64,000 nt of DNA, taken from NCBI RefSeq assembly GCF_000745315.1, contig NZ_JQNQ01000001.1, positions 3,472,001 through 3,536,000 on the forward strand, read 5' to 3'. This document shows positions 16,694 to 26,408 of the stretch, piece after piece. The stretch's first letter is position 1. The number at the start of each line of letters is the position of its first letter. The stretch comes from Salegentibacter sp. Hel_I_6. Its GTDB lineage: Bacteria; Bacteroidota; Bacteroidia; Flavobacteriales; Flavobacteriaceae. Position numbers and translations under genes: made by a program. A model generated the notes under the pieces. That model searched no databases and was not told where the DNA came from. It saw only the letters and a list, made by a program, of their open reading frames with translations.

Positions 16694-19084
16694 ATGATCA
16701 AGAACTATTTTAAAAACGCGTGGCGAAGTATAAAGTCCAACCTCCTATATTCTTCAATAAATATCGGTGGCTTAAGTGTAGGAATTGCTGCGTCATTATT
16801 AGTGGCTACGGTAGTAATCAATGAACTTAGTTATGATAAAAATTGGAGTAAAGGGGAACGAATTGTTAGGATAAATCAGGAAGAGCCGGCAACTGGTTCA
16901 AAAAAAGCCTCAATACCTTTACCACTAGGCCCAAGTTTGGCAGCGAATTTCGATCAGGTTGAAAGTTATTCTTCAGTAGAGAGTATCAACAATACTTTTT
17001 TATTTAACCAGAATAAAATTGAAGTGTCAACTCTTGAAGTAAATCCGAAAATTTGGAATATACTGGATTTTCAAATTACTAGCGGCGATCCTGAAATTTT
17101 TCAAGAGGGATATCCGAATTTGGTTATTTCTGAGAAAATTAAAAATTTATACTTTCCAGCAACAAATCCGGTAGGTGAAATTATAGAGAATGTCTCGAAT
17201 TTTGGTGAGAATGAAAAATTTATTATTACCGGCATAATTGAAGATTTACCTGTAAATAGCCATTTAAGGGCTGAGGCGCTAGTAGTTAAAAAATCTAATG
17301 CCAACACTTTTTCTTCAAATGGTTTTATGCCTTACGGAACGCAGTACCTGCTTTTAAAAGCTGAGGTGTCACCCGCGTTATTTTCTCAAAAAATCAATCA
17401 ATGGTACAGGGAGAATGTGGAAGATAATAGAGAAATAAATTTTTCACTTCAGCCAATTGGTGAAATCTACTTAGGGTCAGAAGAAATTTATCAGAAAGTA
17501 AAAGGGAACCAGAATAATATAAATATTCTAACCGGTATAGCAATTCTCTTATTGTTGATTGCCTGTATTAATTTTATCAACTTAAGTACGGCACGAACCA
17601 TCGAAAAAATAAAGACTACCGGACTTCGTAAAATACTTGGAGCAAGTAGGAAAGGACTTATTTTACAGTTTCTAACGGAATCTTTTCTTTTTTTCGGAAT
17701 TAGTTTTTTACTTGGGCTAAGCATCTATTTTTTCTCGTTGACCCCTCTGGAGAATTTCACTGGGAATTTGTTGCCATTAACTTTTATTAGCAACCTAAAG
17801 CTTGTCTTTACAGCTGTAAGCTTAATTATTTTAGTGAGCCTAATTACCGGGCTATATCCAGCGTGGGTAATTTCCAGACCAGGAAGTACTGTGGTAACCA
17901 GTAGTTTCTTTAAGGCGCCCATAGAGTCAGAAACTTTTCGAAAAACACTTATCGTCACTCAATTTGTAATTACAGTAGGAATTATTATAGGTACGATGGT
18001 GGTTCAGGAACAACTTCGGTTTTTAGGTCAGAAAGATTTAGGGTTCGATAAAGAAAATCTCCTCCGTATTTCATTTACCAATTGGGGAGAGAAGGGCAGT
18101 GCATTTAAAAAGGAAATTTTAAAGATACCGGGTATAGAAAGAGCCACTATTGGTCAATGGATTCCATCTAGTGCAGGGGGTACATTTTCGCAGAATGTGG
18201 AAGATCCTGAATTTCCCGGAGAACAATTAGAAACATTTTATATAGATGGTGATCAGGATTTTCAATCTACTCTTGAGCTTCAATTGGTTAAAGGCAGAAC
18301 ATTCAGAAAAGATTACTCTGCTGAACAACAATTAGGTCCTGAAACATCCAAAGAGGAAGAATTAAATCAAGATCAAAATCCGGTTTTAATTACGGAATAT
18401 ACGGCTAAGCGACTTAAAATTGGAGAACTAAATCGACCTTATGAAACGATTAAAGGGATACCTGTGGGTATTATAAAGGATTTCCATAACCAATCCCTTA
18501 GAAATCGAGTATCTCCCACAATAATTCGTTCCGTGAGAAATCCTGATTTCGGGAATATGCTTATTATAATTGATACAGAAGATCCTCAAAAAATAATTCC
18601 TAAAGTAGAGAAAGCTTACAATACTTTTTATCCGGAAAATCGATTTGATTTCTCTTGGATATCCGATGACCTTAAAAATGAATTTAGAAAAGAAACTATG
18701 TTAAGTAGCATTCTAAAAATTTTCAGTCTTTTGATCATCCTTCTTTCTTGCCTGGGTTTATTCGGTCTTATCACTTTTACTATTCAGAAAAAGACAAAAG
18801 AGATCAGCATTCGAAAAGTATTGGGAGCTTCCGTTGGTCAAATTGTAGCTATTTTCTCCAAAGATTCTATAAAGCTCATCTTACTGGCAAGTATTATTTC
18901 AGTACCACTTACCTGGTATTTTTTAGAACAGTGGCTTACTAATTTTGCTTATCGTACTGAAATAAGCCTTTTAGTTCTTGTTGAAAGCATAGGAGTAGTT
19001 TTTTTCATCGCTTTAGGGACAGTCGGAATACGAGTTGTGAAAGCAGCAATGAAGAATCCTGCTAATAATCTTAGAACCGAATAA
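16694..19084 (+). CDS. MacB/FtsX-family ABC permease 4 of 5
   Basis: The 796-residue paralogue has the most diverged first FtsX motif (IKTTGLRKILGASRKG) and a second motif TKEISIRKVLGASVGQ. Its C-terminus is NPANNLRTE, where the others have NPVKSL. It begins 10 bp after permease 3. The periplasmic domains carry Asn-rich and acidic insertions (SKEEELNQDQNP). The reading frame is complete and all TM clusters are present. As with the other permeases, it would work with a MacB-class ATPase and the adaptor of the operon; substrate unknown. Confidence 0.92.
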   Translation: MIKNYFKNAWRSIKSNLLYSSINIGGLSVGIAASLLVATVVINELSYDKNWSKGERIVRINQEEPATGSKKASIPLPLGPSLAANFDQVESYSSVESINNTFLFNQNKIEVSTLEVNPKIWNILDFQITSGDPEIFQEGYPNLVISEKIKNLYFPATNPVGEIIENVSNFGENEKFIITGIIEDLPVNSHLRAEALVVKKSNANTFSSNGFMPYGTQYLLLKAEVSPALFSQKINQWYRENVEDNREINFSLQPIGEIYLGSEEIYQKVKGNQNNINILTGIAILLLLIACINFINLSTARTIEKIKTTGLRKILGASRKGLILQFLTESFLFFGISFLLGLSIYFFSLTPLENFTGNLLPLTFISNLKLVFTAVSLIILVSLITGLYPAWVISRPGSTVVTSSFFKAPIESETFRKTLIVTQFVITVGIIIGTMVVQEQLRFLGQKDLGFDKENLLRISFTNWGEKGSAFKKEILKIPGIERATIGQWIPSSAGGTFSQNVEDPEFPGEQLETFYIDGDQDFQSTLELQLVKGRTFRKDYSAEQQLGPETSKEEELNQDQNPVLITEYTAKRLKIGELNRPYETIKGIPVGIIKDFHNQSLRNRVSPTIIRSVRNPDFGNMLIIIDTEDPQKIIPKVEKAYNTFYPENRFDFSWISDDLKNEFRKETMLSSILKIFSLLIILLSCLGLFGLITFTIQKKTKEISIRKVLGASVGQIVAIFSKDSIKLILLASIISVPLTWYFLEQWLTNFAYRTEISLLVLVESIGVVFFIALGTVGIRVVKAAMKNPANNLRTE

Positions 19085-19094
19085 TCCAAGAATT

Positions 19095-21503
19095 ATGATC
19101 AAAAACTATATAAAATCCGCGAAAAGAAATATTCTAAAGAATAAGGGCGTATATGGTATTAATATCATTGGTCTTAGTCTTGGCTTGGCTTCCTGCCTGC
19201 TTATTCTTCTTTTTATTCTGGATGAGGTAAGTTATGATGGGTACAACGAAAAAGCCGACGATATAGTTCGGGTGGTTTTTAAGGCTGAAATTGGAGGTGA
19301 AGAAATTAGTGAGGCAGTGGTTATGCCTCCAGTAGGACCGACTTTAGAAAAGGATTTTCCGGAAGTGTTGACCGCAGCCCGTCTTAAACAAATGAACGAC
19401 CCGTCGCTTTCCTATAATAATAAGATTTACAGGGACTTTGATTTCGCTTATATAGATCCTGAATTTCTTGAAGTTTTTGATTTTAAAATAATAGACGGAA
19501 ATAACACGAATCCTTTAGAAGATCCTAATTCGATTATTTTAACGAAAAAGCAGGCAAAACGCTATTTTGGGACTGAAAACCCTATTGGTAAGCGCTTAAA
19601 TTCTAACGAGTGGGATAAACAATATACGGTTACCGCAGTTATTGAGGAAATTCCCGAGAATTCCCATTTTGAATTTGGAATGTTCGCTTCTATGAAGGGA
19701 TATGAATATGCGAACAGTACTTCCTGGGTGAATTCTGATTTTCATACCTACCTGCTTTTAAAAGACGGAGCTCAATATAAAGACCTGGAAGCAAAATTAC
19801 CGGGAATTCTGGATAAATATATGGGCCCCCAAATTCGGGAAGCGGTTGGCGTTTCCTATTCAGAATTTAAAGATAATAATAGGGTAGGATTATTTTTGCA
19901 ACCGCTTACCGATATTCACTTAAACCCCGATTTTGTAAGTAGTGGACATTTAAAGCCCGGAATGGATATTAAATACTTATATATTTTTGGAGCGGTGGCC
20001 ATCTTTATGTTATTCATTGCCTGTATAAATTTTATGAATTTAGCTACAGCTGCAGCTTCAAAAAGGGCTAAAGAAGTCGGAATTAGAAAGGTATTAGGTT
20101 CCGGGCAAAAACAACTTATAAAACAATTTTTAACCGAATCCTTTCTAGCTACTTTAATTGCGGCCATCCTTGCCATATTATTAGTGGTATTTTTTCTACC
20201 CACCTTTAATGATCTGGCCGGCAAATCTTTACAGGTTGTTGATTTACTTCAATATTCTATTGTGTTATCAACCTTGGTACTGATTGTTTTAGTTGCCTTT
20301 CTAGCCGGTGGATATCCAGCCTTTTTTCTTTCCTCCTTTAAACCGATTCAGGTCTTAAAAAGCAGGTTTTCAGCTTCCGGAAAAAGCAATTTAAGAAACG
20401 GGCTTGTGGTATTTCAATTTATTATTTCCGCAGGACTTATTCTTGCTACCATTGTGGTTTACCAGCAAATGGCTTTTATTCAGAATAAAGATCTAGGTTA
20501 CAATAAGGATCATATTCTGGTTCTAAGGGGTGCGCAGCTATTGGGCGAGCAATGCGATGCTTTTAAAAACCAGATTTTAGGAGATCCTAGGGTGAAATCG
20601 GTAAGCAATTCCTCATTCCTACCAGCCGGTGTTACCGATATCAATATGTCTGGTATTTTACTTGATAATGAGTACCATAGAAGAATGTTTATCTATAATG
20701 TAGATGAAGCTTATATTCCCACTTTAGGTTTGGAGCTGGTAGCCGGTAGAAATTTCTCAAAAGAATTTGGTGCTGAAGAGGATAAAGTCATCATAAATGA
20801 AACCGCTGCAAATTCCTTAGGTTTTCATCAAAATCCCATTGGGAAAACCTTTATCAGGGATACAGATGAAGGTGGCCGTGAATTAACCATAATAGGCGTG
20901 GTAAAAGACTTTCATTTTAAATCCTTACACCGGGAGATCGAACCTTTAATTTTGATGAATAATCCTTATGGCGGCTTAATTGTAAGAACCAACACCGCCG
21001 ATGTCGCTTCACTGTTAAGTTATATTGAAAGCGAATGGCAAAAATTCAGTCTTAAAGAACCATTCAGTTATACTTTTTTAGATGAATCTTTCAATAAAAC
21101 CTATCTCAGGGAGCAAAAGATGGGAAGCATTCTCAGCATTTTTACCGGGCTCACCATATTTGTAGCCTGTATGGGATTATTCGGCCTGGTAACATTTGCT
21201 GCAGAAAGAAGGGTGAGGGAAATTGGAATCAGAAAAGTTTTAGGCTCAAGTGTTCCAGAGATAATAAGTTTGCTTTCCAAAGATTTTATCAAGCTGATTT
21301 TCATCTCTTTTATCATAGCATTTCCACTTGGCTATTTTCTAATGGAAAAATGGCTCCAGGATTTTGCTTATAGAATTCAAATAGAATGGTGGTTTTTTCT
21401 GCTCGCGGGATTACTTACTACACTTATTGCGCTCATCACCATCGGATTTAAAAGTTTTAAGGCTGCATCAGCCAATCCTATTAAAAGTTTAAGAACAGAA
21501 TAA
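19095..21503 (+). CDS. MacB/FtsX-family ABC permease 5 of 5
   Basis: The 802-residue paralogue has motifs AKEVGIRKVLGSGQKQ and VREIGIRKVLGSSVPE and ends NPIKSLRTE. It lies 10 bp after permease 4 and 32 bp before the GIN-domain gene. The first TM is around residues 20-40 (GLSLGLASCLLILLFIL). It resembles permease 1 in its periplasmic domains (PPVGPTLEKDFPEV compared with PPLAGTVKRDFPEV), so it may share ancestry or function with it. It completes the tandem set; I found no sixth copy and no fragment. Confidence 0.93.
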   Translation: MIKNYIKSAKRNILKNKGVYGINIIGLSLGLASCLLILLFILDEVSYDGYNEKADDIVRVVFKAEIGGEEISEAVVMPPVGPTLEKDFPEVLTAARLKQMNDPSLSYNNKIYRDFDFAYIDPEFLEVFDFKIIDGNNTNPLEDPNSIILTKKQAKRYFGTENPIGKRLNSNEWDKQYTVTAVIEEIPENSHFEFGMFASMKGYEYANSTSWVNSDFHTYLLLKDGAQYKDLEAKLPGILDKYMGPQIREAVGVSYSEFKDNNRVGLFLQPLTDIHLNPDFVSSGHLKPGMDIKYLYIFGAVAIFMLFIACINFMNLATAAASKRAKEVGIRKVLGSGQKQLIKQFLTESFLATLIAAILAILLVVFFLPTFNDLAGKSLQVVDLLQYSIVLSTLVLIVLVAFLAGGYPAFFLSSFKPIQVLKSRFSASGKSNLRNGLVVFQFIISAGLILATIVVYQQMAFIQNKDLGYNKDHILVLRGAQLLGEQCDAFKNQILGDPRVKSVSNSSFLPAGVTDINMSGILLDNEYHRRMFIYNVDEAYIPTLGLELVAGRNFSKEFGAEEDKVIINETAANSLGFHQNPIGKTFIRDTDEGGRELTIIGVVKDFHFKSLHREIEPLILMNNPYGGLIVRTNTADVASLLSYIESEWQKFSLKEPFSYTFLDESFNKTYLREQKMGSILSIFTGLTIFVACMGLFGLVTFAAERRVREIGIRKVLGSSVPEIISLLSKDFIKLIFISFIIAFPLGYFLMEKWLQDFAYRIQIEWWFFLLAGLLTTLIALITIGFKSFKAASANPIKSLRTE

Positions 21504-21535
21504 ACACTTAAATAAACCACGACTAAAACCAAATT

Positions 21536-22279
21536 ATGCAAAATATCTGCTTCTATTTGACACTACCATTATTGTCCATTTGTAATTCATTAATTGCTCA
21601 GGAAAAAACACCAGTAGATGAATTCGATAAAGTAATAATTAGCCCTCATATTCAGGTAAGTTTCGTTGAAGGCAACGAAGAGTCAGTAACCATTGAGAAA
21701 AATACTGAGAGCGAAGAAAAACTGAATATTGAAGTGAAGAACAAAACACTTCGGGTTTACCTGGACGACGCTAAGGAATTTACAAAGAAAGAAAAGATTA
21801 CTGAAAATGGACGGGAAATGAAAAAGCCAATTTATAAAGGTACAGTTGTTACTGCAGTAATATCCTATAAAACCTTGAAGGAATTGTCACTAAGGGGCGA
21901 AGAAAATATAGTATGTGAAAGTCCCTTGGAAGAGAATAAATTTCGATTGAAGATTTATGGGGAATCAAATGTCACTTTAAATGAAGTAGATATTAAAAGT
22001 CTTCGAACTTCGATATATGGCGAAAGTATTTTAAATATTAAAGCTGGTGAAATTAAGGAACAGAGTATCAGAGCTTATGGAGCTAGTAAGGTGAATGCAC
22101 TTGAAGCTAAAACCCAAACTACCAAGATAACTGCTTATGGGGAATCTGATTTCTTGATTAATGCTACTGAAGAAATAAAAATCACAGCTTATGGAGAAGC
22201 TTCTTTGGAATACAAGGGAAATCCTGAGATAAAGAAGGGACTGGTTTTAGGAGGCTTAAAAATCAACAGATCTGAATAA
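21536..22279 (+). CDS. Secreted GIN-domain (DUF2807) protein
   Basis: The 247-residue protein has a signal peptide (1-22, ending LIAQ) followed by a GIN domain. The C-terminal half shows a repeating YGES/YGAS/YGEA unit (KIYGESNVTL, SIYGESILNI, RAYGASKVNA, TAYGESDFLI, TAYGEASLEY) spaced about 16-22 residues, expected to form successive coils of a beta-helix. GIN-domain proteins are exported and common in Bacteroidota; their function is poorly known. Its place between permease 5 and the second ATPase suggests it is an accessory or the cargo sensor of the transporter, which is inference. Confidence 0.85.
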   Translation: MQNICFYLTLPLLSICNSLIAQEKTPVDEFDKVIISPHIQVSFVEGNEESVTIEKNTESEEKLNIEVKNKTLRVYLDDAKEFTKKEKITENGREMKKPIYKGTVVTAVISYKTLKELSLRGEENIVCESPLEENKFRLKIYGESNVTLNEVDIKSLRTSIYGESILNIKAGEIKEQSIRAYGASKVNALEAKTQTTKITAYGESDFLINATEEIKITAYGEASLEYKGNPEIKKGLVLGGLKINRSE

Positions 22280-22341
22280 AAACATGTTTGACTTCAGCGA
22301 TATACACCAAAAAAATAAGAAATAAATAATAAGAATAAACA

Positions 22342-23007
22342 ATGATACAACTCAACCACATTTATAAATGGGTAAAAACCGGCGGAAGAAGAATTTTCCT
22401 GCTCAACGATTTAAGCCTGAATATTGAAAAGGGTGAATTTCTTTCCATTATGGGGCCATCGGGTTCTGGAAAGTCCACACTGCTCAATGTAATTGCTATG
22501 CTGGATTCTTTTGATGAGGGCGAATATTTTTTTGAAGACGAAGCAATTCACGATTTAAAACCGAAAAAAAGAACTGCTATTTTCAATGAAAATATAGGGT
22601 TTATTTTTCAGGCTTATCATCTCCTGGATGATCTAACGGTGTATGAAAATATTGAAACCCCATTGTTATATAAAAAAGTAAAAAGTTCTGAACGAAAGGC
22701 ATTGGTAGCCGATATGTTAGACCGATTCAATATTGTTGGTAAGAAAGATTTGTTTCCGCACCAACTTAGTGGGGGGCAGCAACAATTGGTTGGGATTGCC
22801 AGGGCGCTGATAATTAAACCCAAACTAATCCTTGCTGATGAACCTACTGGCAATCTAAATTCCAATCAGAGTGATGAGATTATGCAACTTTTTAAGGAAT
22901 TAAATAAGGAAGGAGTTACCATAATCCAAGCCACACATTCAGAAAGCAATGCGGCTTATGGAACGAGGACTATCAAACTTCTAGACGGAAGTATTTCAAA
23001 AAAATAA
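22342..23007 (+). CDS. MacB/LolD-type ABC transporter ATPase (second)
   Basis: The 221-residue ATPase is complete: Walker A GPSGSGKST (38-46), Q-loop IFQAYH, signature LSGGQQQ (142-148), Walker B LILADEP (162-168), H-loop ATHSE. It differs from the first ATPase in two usually conserved places: the residue after the signature is Leu instead of Arg (LSGGQQQLVGIARA) and the D-loop reads GNLN instead of GNLD. It sits after the GIN gene and 7 bp before TolC. It may serve a subset of the five permeases or form a heterodimer with the first ATPase; the sequence does not decide. Confidence 0.93.
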   Translation: MIQLNHIYKWVKTGGRRIFLLNDLSLNIEKGEFLSIMGPSGSGKSTLLNVIAMLDSFDEGEYFFEDEAIHDLKPKKRTAIFNENIGFIFQAYHLLDDLTVYENIETPLLYKKVKSSERKALVADMLDRFNIVGKKDLFPHQLSGGQQQLVGIARALIIKPKLILADEPTGNLNSNQSDEIMQLFKELNKEGVTIIQATHSESNAAYGTRTIKLLDGSISKK

Positions 23008-23014
23008 AATCAGT

Positions 23015-24430
23015 ATGTTTCAAAAATTTACTTGCCTACTATTTCTTGTTTTTGCTATTTCAGGATACGCTCAGGATTCAGAATTACAATTAAACCTGGG
23101 CGAAGCTATTGAAGTTGCTTTGGAAAATAATCTTGATGTTAAAAGTTCGGTTTTAAGGGAAAGAACTTCGGAATTACAATTCAAACAAACCCGCAATAGT
23201 AGGTTGCCCGACCTTAATGCCAGTTATAGTTATGGATTGAATAATGGTAGAAGTATAGATCCATTTACCAATACCTATATAGATGAAGAATTAAGCTTTT
23301 CTAATGCAGGAATAGGTCTGGGGGCGACTATTTTTAATGGTTTTCAAATTAAAAACAGGATTCAGCGAGACCGTTTGAATTTGCAAGCGGCTGAAATGGA
23401 AGTACAGGAAGCCCGGCAAGAAATGGTGCTCAATGTTACGCTCGCTTATTTCCAGGTTTTAAATAATAAAGACCTGTTGGAGCTGGCAAAAACAAGACGA
23501 ATTTCAACTCAGGATCAGGTAGAGCGTTTGAAAACACTAAATGATGAAGGGGAGGGTAGCCCGGCGAATTATACCGATATCCGTGGACAGTTGGCTAATG
23601 ATCAAGCTATTATTGCCGACACCGAAAACAATTTAAAAGCCTCAAAACTTGAACTGAAAAGGCTGTTGAATATTGAAACTGAAATTGAAGTTGCTCCAGA
23701 ATACTTTTCATCAGAACCAGAAGAATATATCCTTACCGCAGATGAAGTTTTTAAGGAATCTCTGGAAAATCTAGCTACTTTCAAAGCTGGGGAGTTGAGA
23801 ATTGAAGCTGCAAAAGAAGATGTACAGGTTTCCAGAAGTTTATATTCCCCTGAAATTTCCTTTTTCGCCCAATTAAACACCAATTATTCCAGTCTTGCCA
23901 GGCTCTTTAATGAAACCGGAGCGGCTATTGTTGAAACCGGACAATTTGTTCGGGTAGGTGATAATAATTTTTCGGTATTAGAGGAGCAAACAAATTTCGT
24001 AGCAGAAGAAATTCCATATCAGGATCAATTGATCAATAATTTAAATTCCAATGTGGGAGTAGCGGTAAGCATTCCTATTTTTAATGGGTTTAGGGCAAGA
24101 AATACAGTAGGGCTTCAAAAAATAGCCCTTGAAGAAAGAGAAGTAGAATTTGAACGAACAAGAAATGAATTCGAGCAAGCTATTCGTGAAGCTCATAACG
24201 ATATGGAAACTGCATTTAACCGCTATGAAATTTATAAAGAACAGGTAGCTGCTTACACAGAATCTTTTAGGGTAAATGAAATTAGATTTAACAGTGGGGT
24301 TTCTAATATTGTTGATTATATCATCAGTAAAAACAACCTGGATAATGCTAAAATAAATCTAGCCAATGCGCGCTATGAATACATTTTCAGAACTAAGATC
24401 CTGGATTATTATAGGGGTTTTTCCATTTAA
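23015..24430 (+). CDS. TolC-family outer-membrane channel
   Basis: The 471-residue protein has a signal peptide (1-19, ending GYAQ) and two outer-membrane-efflux repeats. Typical TolC features are LNLGEAIEVALENNLDVK, the strand region ATIFNGFQIKNR, long alpha-hairpins rich in Gln/Asn/Glu, and in the second repeat VGVAVSIPIFNGFRARN followed by FNSGVSNIVDYIISKNNLDNA. It supplies the outer-membrane exit duct for the adaptor and permeases encoded upstream. It ends the operon; the next gene is convergent, 92 bp away. Confidence 0.95.
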   Translation: MFQKFTCLLFLVFAISGYAQDSELQLNLGEAIEVALENNLDVKSSVLRERTSELQFKQTRNSRLPDLNASYSYGLNNGRSIDPFTNTYIDEELSFSNAGIGLGATIFNGFQIKNRIQRDRLNLQAAEMEVQEARQEMVLNVTLAYFQVLNNKDLLELAKTRRISTQDQVERLKTLNDEGEGSPANYTDIRGQLANDQAIIADTENNLKASKLELKRLLNIETEIEVAPEYFSSEPEEYILTADEVFKESLENLATFKAGELRIEAAKEDVQVSRSLYSPEISFFAQLNTNYSSLARLFNETGAAIVETGQFVRVGDNNFSVLEEQTNFVAEEIPYQDQLINNLNSNVGVAVSIPIFNGFRARNTVGLQKIALEEREVEFERTRNEFEQAIREAHNDMETAFNRYEIYKEQVAAYTESFRVNEIRFNSGVSNIVDYIISKNNLDNAKINLANARYEYIFRTKILDYYRGFSI

Positions 24431-24522
24431 AAAGAATGGGTAGATTAACTATTGCTATCTCTAACTTAGTTTATACGGATTTATTCCATAAAGAAAAGCT
24501 ACTTCAAAGGCTATTCAATTCT

Positions 24523-26169
24523 TTAACGCTCCAAAGTTTTATTAAATACAAGAATCTCATTATTCTCTACAGAACTAAAATGAATGGTATAGTTTCCGGG
24601 GGGTAATGAAAATAAAATAGGTTCTTGCGATTGCTTTTTTAAAGTTGCCTGTAAAGGAACACTACCATTCTTATAAATATCGTATTCAGATTTCTTAAAA
24701 ATTTTTATGAGTATTTCATTAGCATTTAAATCTGCAAACCGCTTAGGCTCGATTGTGAATTCCTGAGTTTCCATTTCCTGATCGATACTTTCCTGAAAAT
24801 TGGACTCCAGGTTATTGATCACAAAATAATCAACCGGCTTATCTAATTTTTCAAAGGTGCTTACCATACTCGTAGGTATCAAAGACAATTCATTTTGGGA
24901 GTTTCCTATCACATCAGACTGGTTTATGGTAAGAGGATTTAATCCTGTTAGTTCTTTAAAATATGCGGCCATTCGCTTACCTGATTTGGTTTCTTCTTCA
25001 AGAATATGATCCAGCCCGGCATAGACAAAGATCTTATGATTAGGATCCTCTTCTAAGATATGCTGGAGATTTTGGGCCTGTCCTAGCTCTCTATTGATCT
25101 CCTGGTTTTGATTTTCATAGCCCACTAATATAAAACCCAATTCTTTGGCCTTGCGAATTAACTGGCCAAAATTGGGTTCTCTTATATAATACCCTGCATT
25201 TAAAGTAGGAAAGCCTCTTTCATTTATTTTTCTATCCTGGTTTGGGAATAGTGCTTCCAAAGCCAGGTGGGTATATCCGTTCTCTTTTAATTTTTTCAAT
25301 AGTTTTATTGCAAATACACGATGTTTTGGATACCAATGATTTTCATTAAGCATTACCACTCGCGTTTCTTTGGCCAATTCAGATATTTCATCGAGAACTC
25401 CTTTGTTCACTTTGACCTCTGGATTTTGTAATAAGGTGTCGAGAATTGGTTTCAATTGATTTTTACGATTAGCCTCGAATTCCTCAATTTGATTTTTATA
25501 GTCTTCGTTATTTGAAAAAAAGGAATTTATGGTTGCCAGATATTGAAATTGCATCCACTCATTGGCTTCAGTTTTTTCTACAGGCGCTGTATTTAATTTC
25601 TTTCTCGCTTTTAGGTAATTCGGAGAATCTTTAACTGCATTGAATACTTTATTATAAGTGAGTTCTTCCTTTACTTCAGCGCCTATTGAAAGTGAATTTA
25701 TGATGGATTCCCCGTCTTTGACGAGGGAGTGTAAACTATTATTATTGTTTTTCGCCTTGATATATAAATAAGCGGTTTTATCCGGGTTTATTTTTTTAAA
25801 TAGCACCGAATTAGATAAAGTATCCCTAAAAACCAAAGATCCTTTACTACCATTGCTAACATCGAGTTTTCTGTTGTTTTCCTGGATAAATAGGAAGACC
25901 TTGTATTCCGGGTTTACATTTGTGGTACCGTAAGCTAATAGATCTTTAGCCTTTAGGCCTTCTAAGTTTTGAATTTTTCGTTTGATTTCCTTTAAGGGCA
26001 GATCACTTAATGATTTTAATTGAGTGTCACCGAAGTATTGCACTTGAAGCTCGAGTGATTCATTGTATAGCCTGCTTTGAATATAGTAATTGTGTTTGCT
26101 TAACGGATGATATGGTTGACATGAAACGAGAAGGAATAGGATTGATAAAAGAAGTAATAATTTTTTCAT
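24523..26169 (-). CDS. ChaN-like/EreA-superfamily lipoprotein
   Basis: The 548-residue protein has a lipoprotein signal (LFLLVSC, Cys17). A Bacteroidota-specific N-terminal half of unknown fold is followed from about residue 265 by a ChaN/TIKI/erythromycin-esterase-like domain: VVMLNENHWYPKHR (E276, H278), HLALEALFP (E305) and VYAGLDHILEE (H388). A short C-terminal beta region follows (LFSLPPGNYTIHFSSVEN). The motif set matches that of the DUF5694 proteins and the esterase-like fusion elsewhere in the window. A surface-anchored hydrolase or haem-binding role is possible; the substrate is unknown. The gene is monocistronic and convergent with the efflux operon. Confidence 0.75.
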   Translation of the reverse strand: MKKLLLLLSILFLLVSCQPYHPLSKHNYYIQSRLYNESLELQVQYFGDTQLKSLSDLPLKEIKRKIQNLEGLKAKDLLAYGTTNVNPEYKVFLFIQENNRKLDVSNGSKGSLVFRDTLSNSVLFKKINPDKTAYLYIKAKNNNNSLHSLVKDGESIINSLSIGAEVKEELTYNKVFNAVKDSPNYLKARKKLNTAPVEKTEANEWMQFQYLATINSFFSNNEDYKNQIEEFEANRKNQLKPILDTLLQNPEVKVNKGVLDEISELAKETRVVMLNENHWYPKHRVFAIKLLKKLKENGYTHLALEALFPNQDRKINERGFPTLNAGYYIREPNFGQLIRKAKELGFILVGYENQNQEINRELGQAQNLQHILEEDPNHKIFVYAGLDHILEEETKSGKRMAAYFKELTGLNPLTINQSDVIGNSQNELSLIPTSMVSTFEKLDKPVDYFVINNLESNFQESIDQEMETQEFTIEPKRFADLNANEILIKIFKKSEYDIYKNGSVPLQATLKKQSQEPILFSLPPGNYTIHFSSVENNEILVFNKTLER

Positions 26170-26408
26170 AAACTTTAGAAGTTAATAATTTTGATGATTT
26201 ACAATATAAAACTAATTTATTAGTTTTATAATTTCTCAGGATATTTCATTCATTTTAATGGGGAAAGAGTAGGTAGCTCTTCTAGCTAAACTCTGGATTT
26301 TTTTTGAAATTTATATCTCGATGCAAAACGTATTGTTTGATAATTTTGCTCAGCTAACCAGTTACTTTAAAATTATATTTTTCCTATATTTAATAAATAA
26401 TTCACCTT

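Noticed and set aside
19916..20224. Minus-strand frame of about 100 residues within permease 5
   Set aside because: It is antisense to conserved FtsX coding sequence, and its composition is that expected for a shadow frame.
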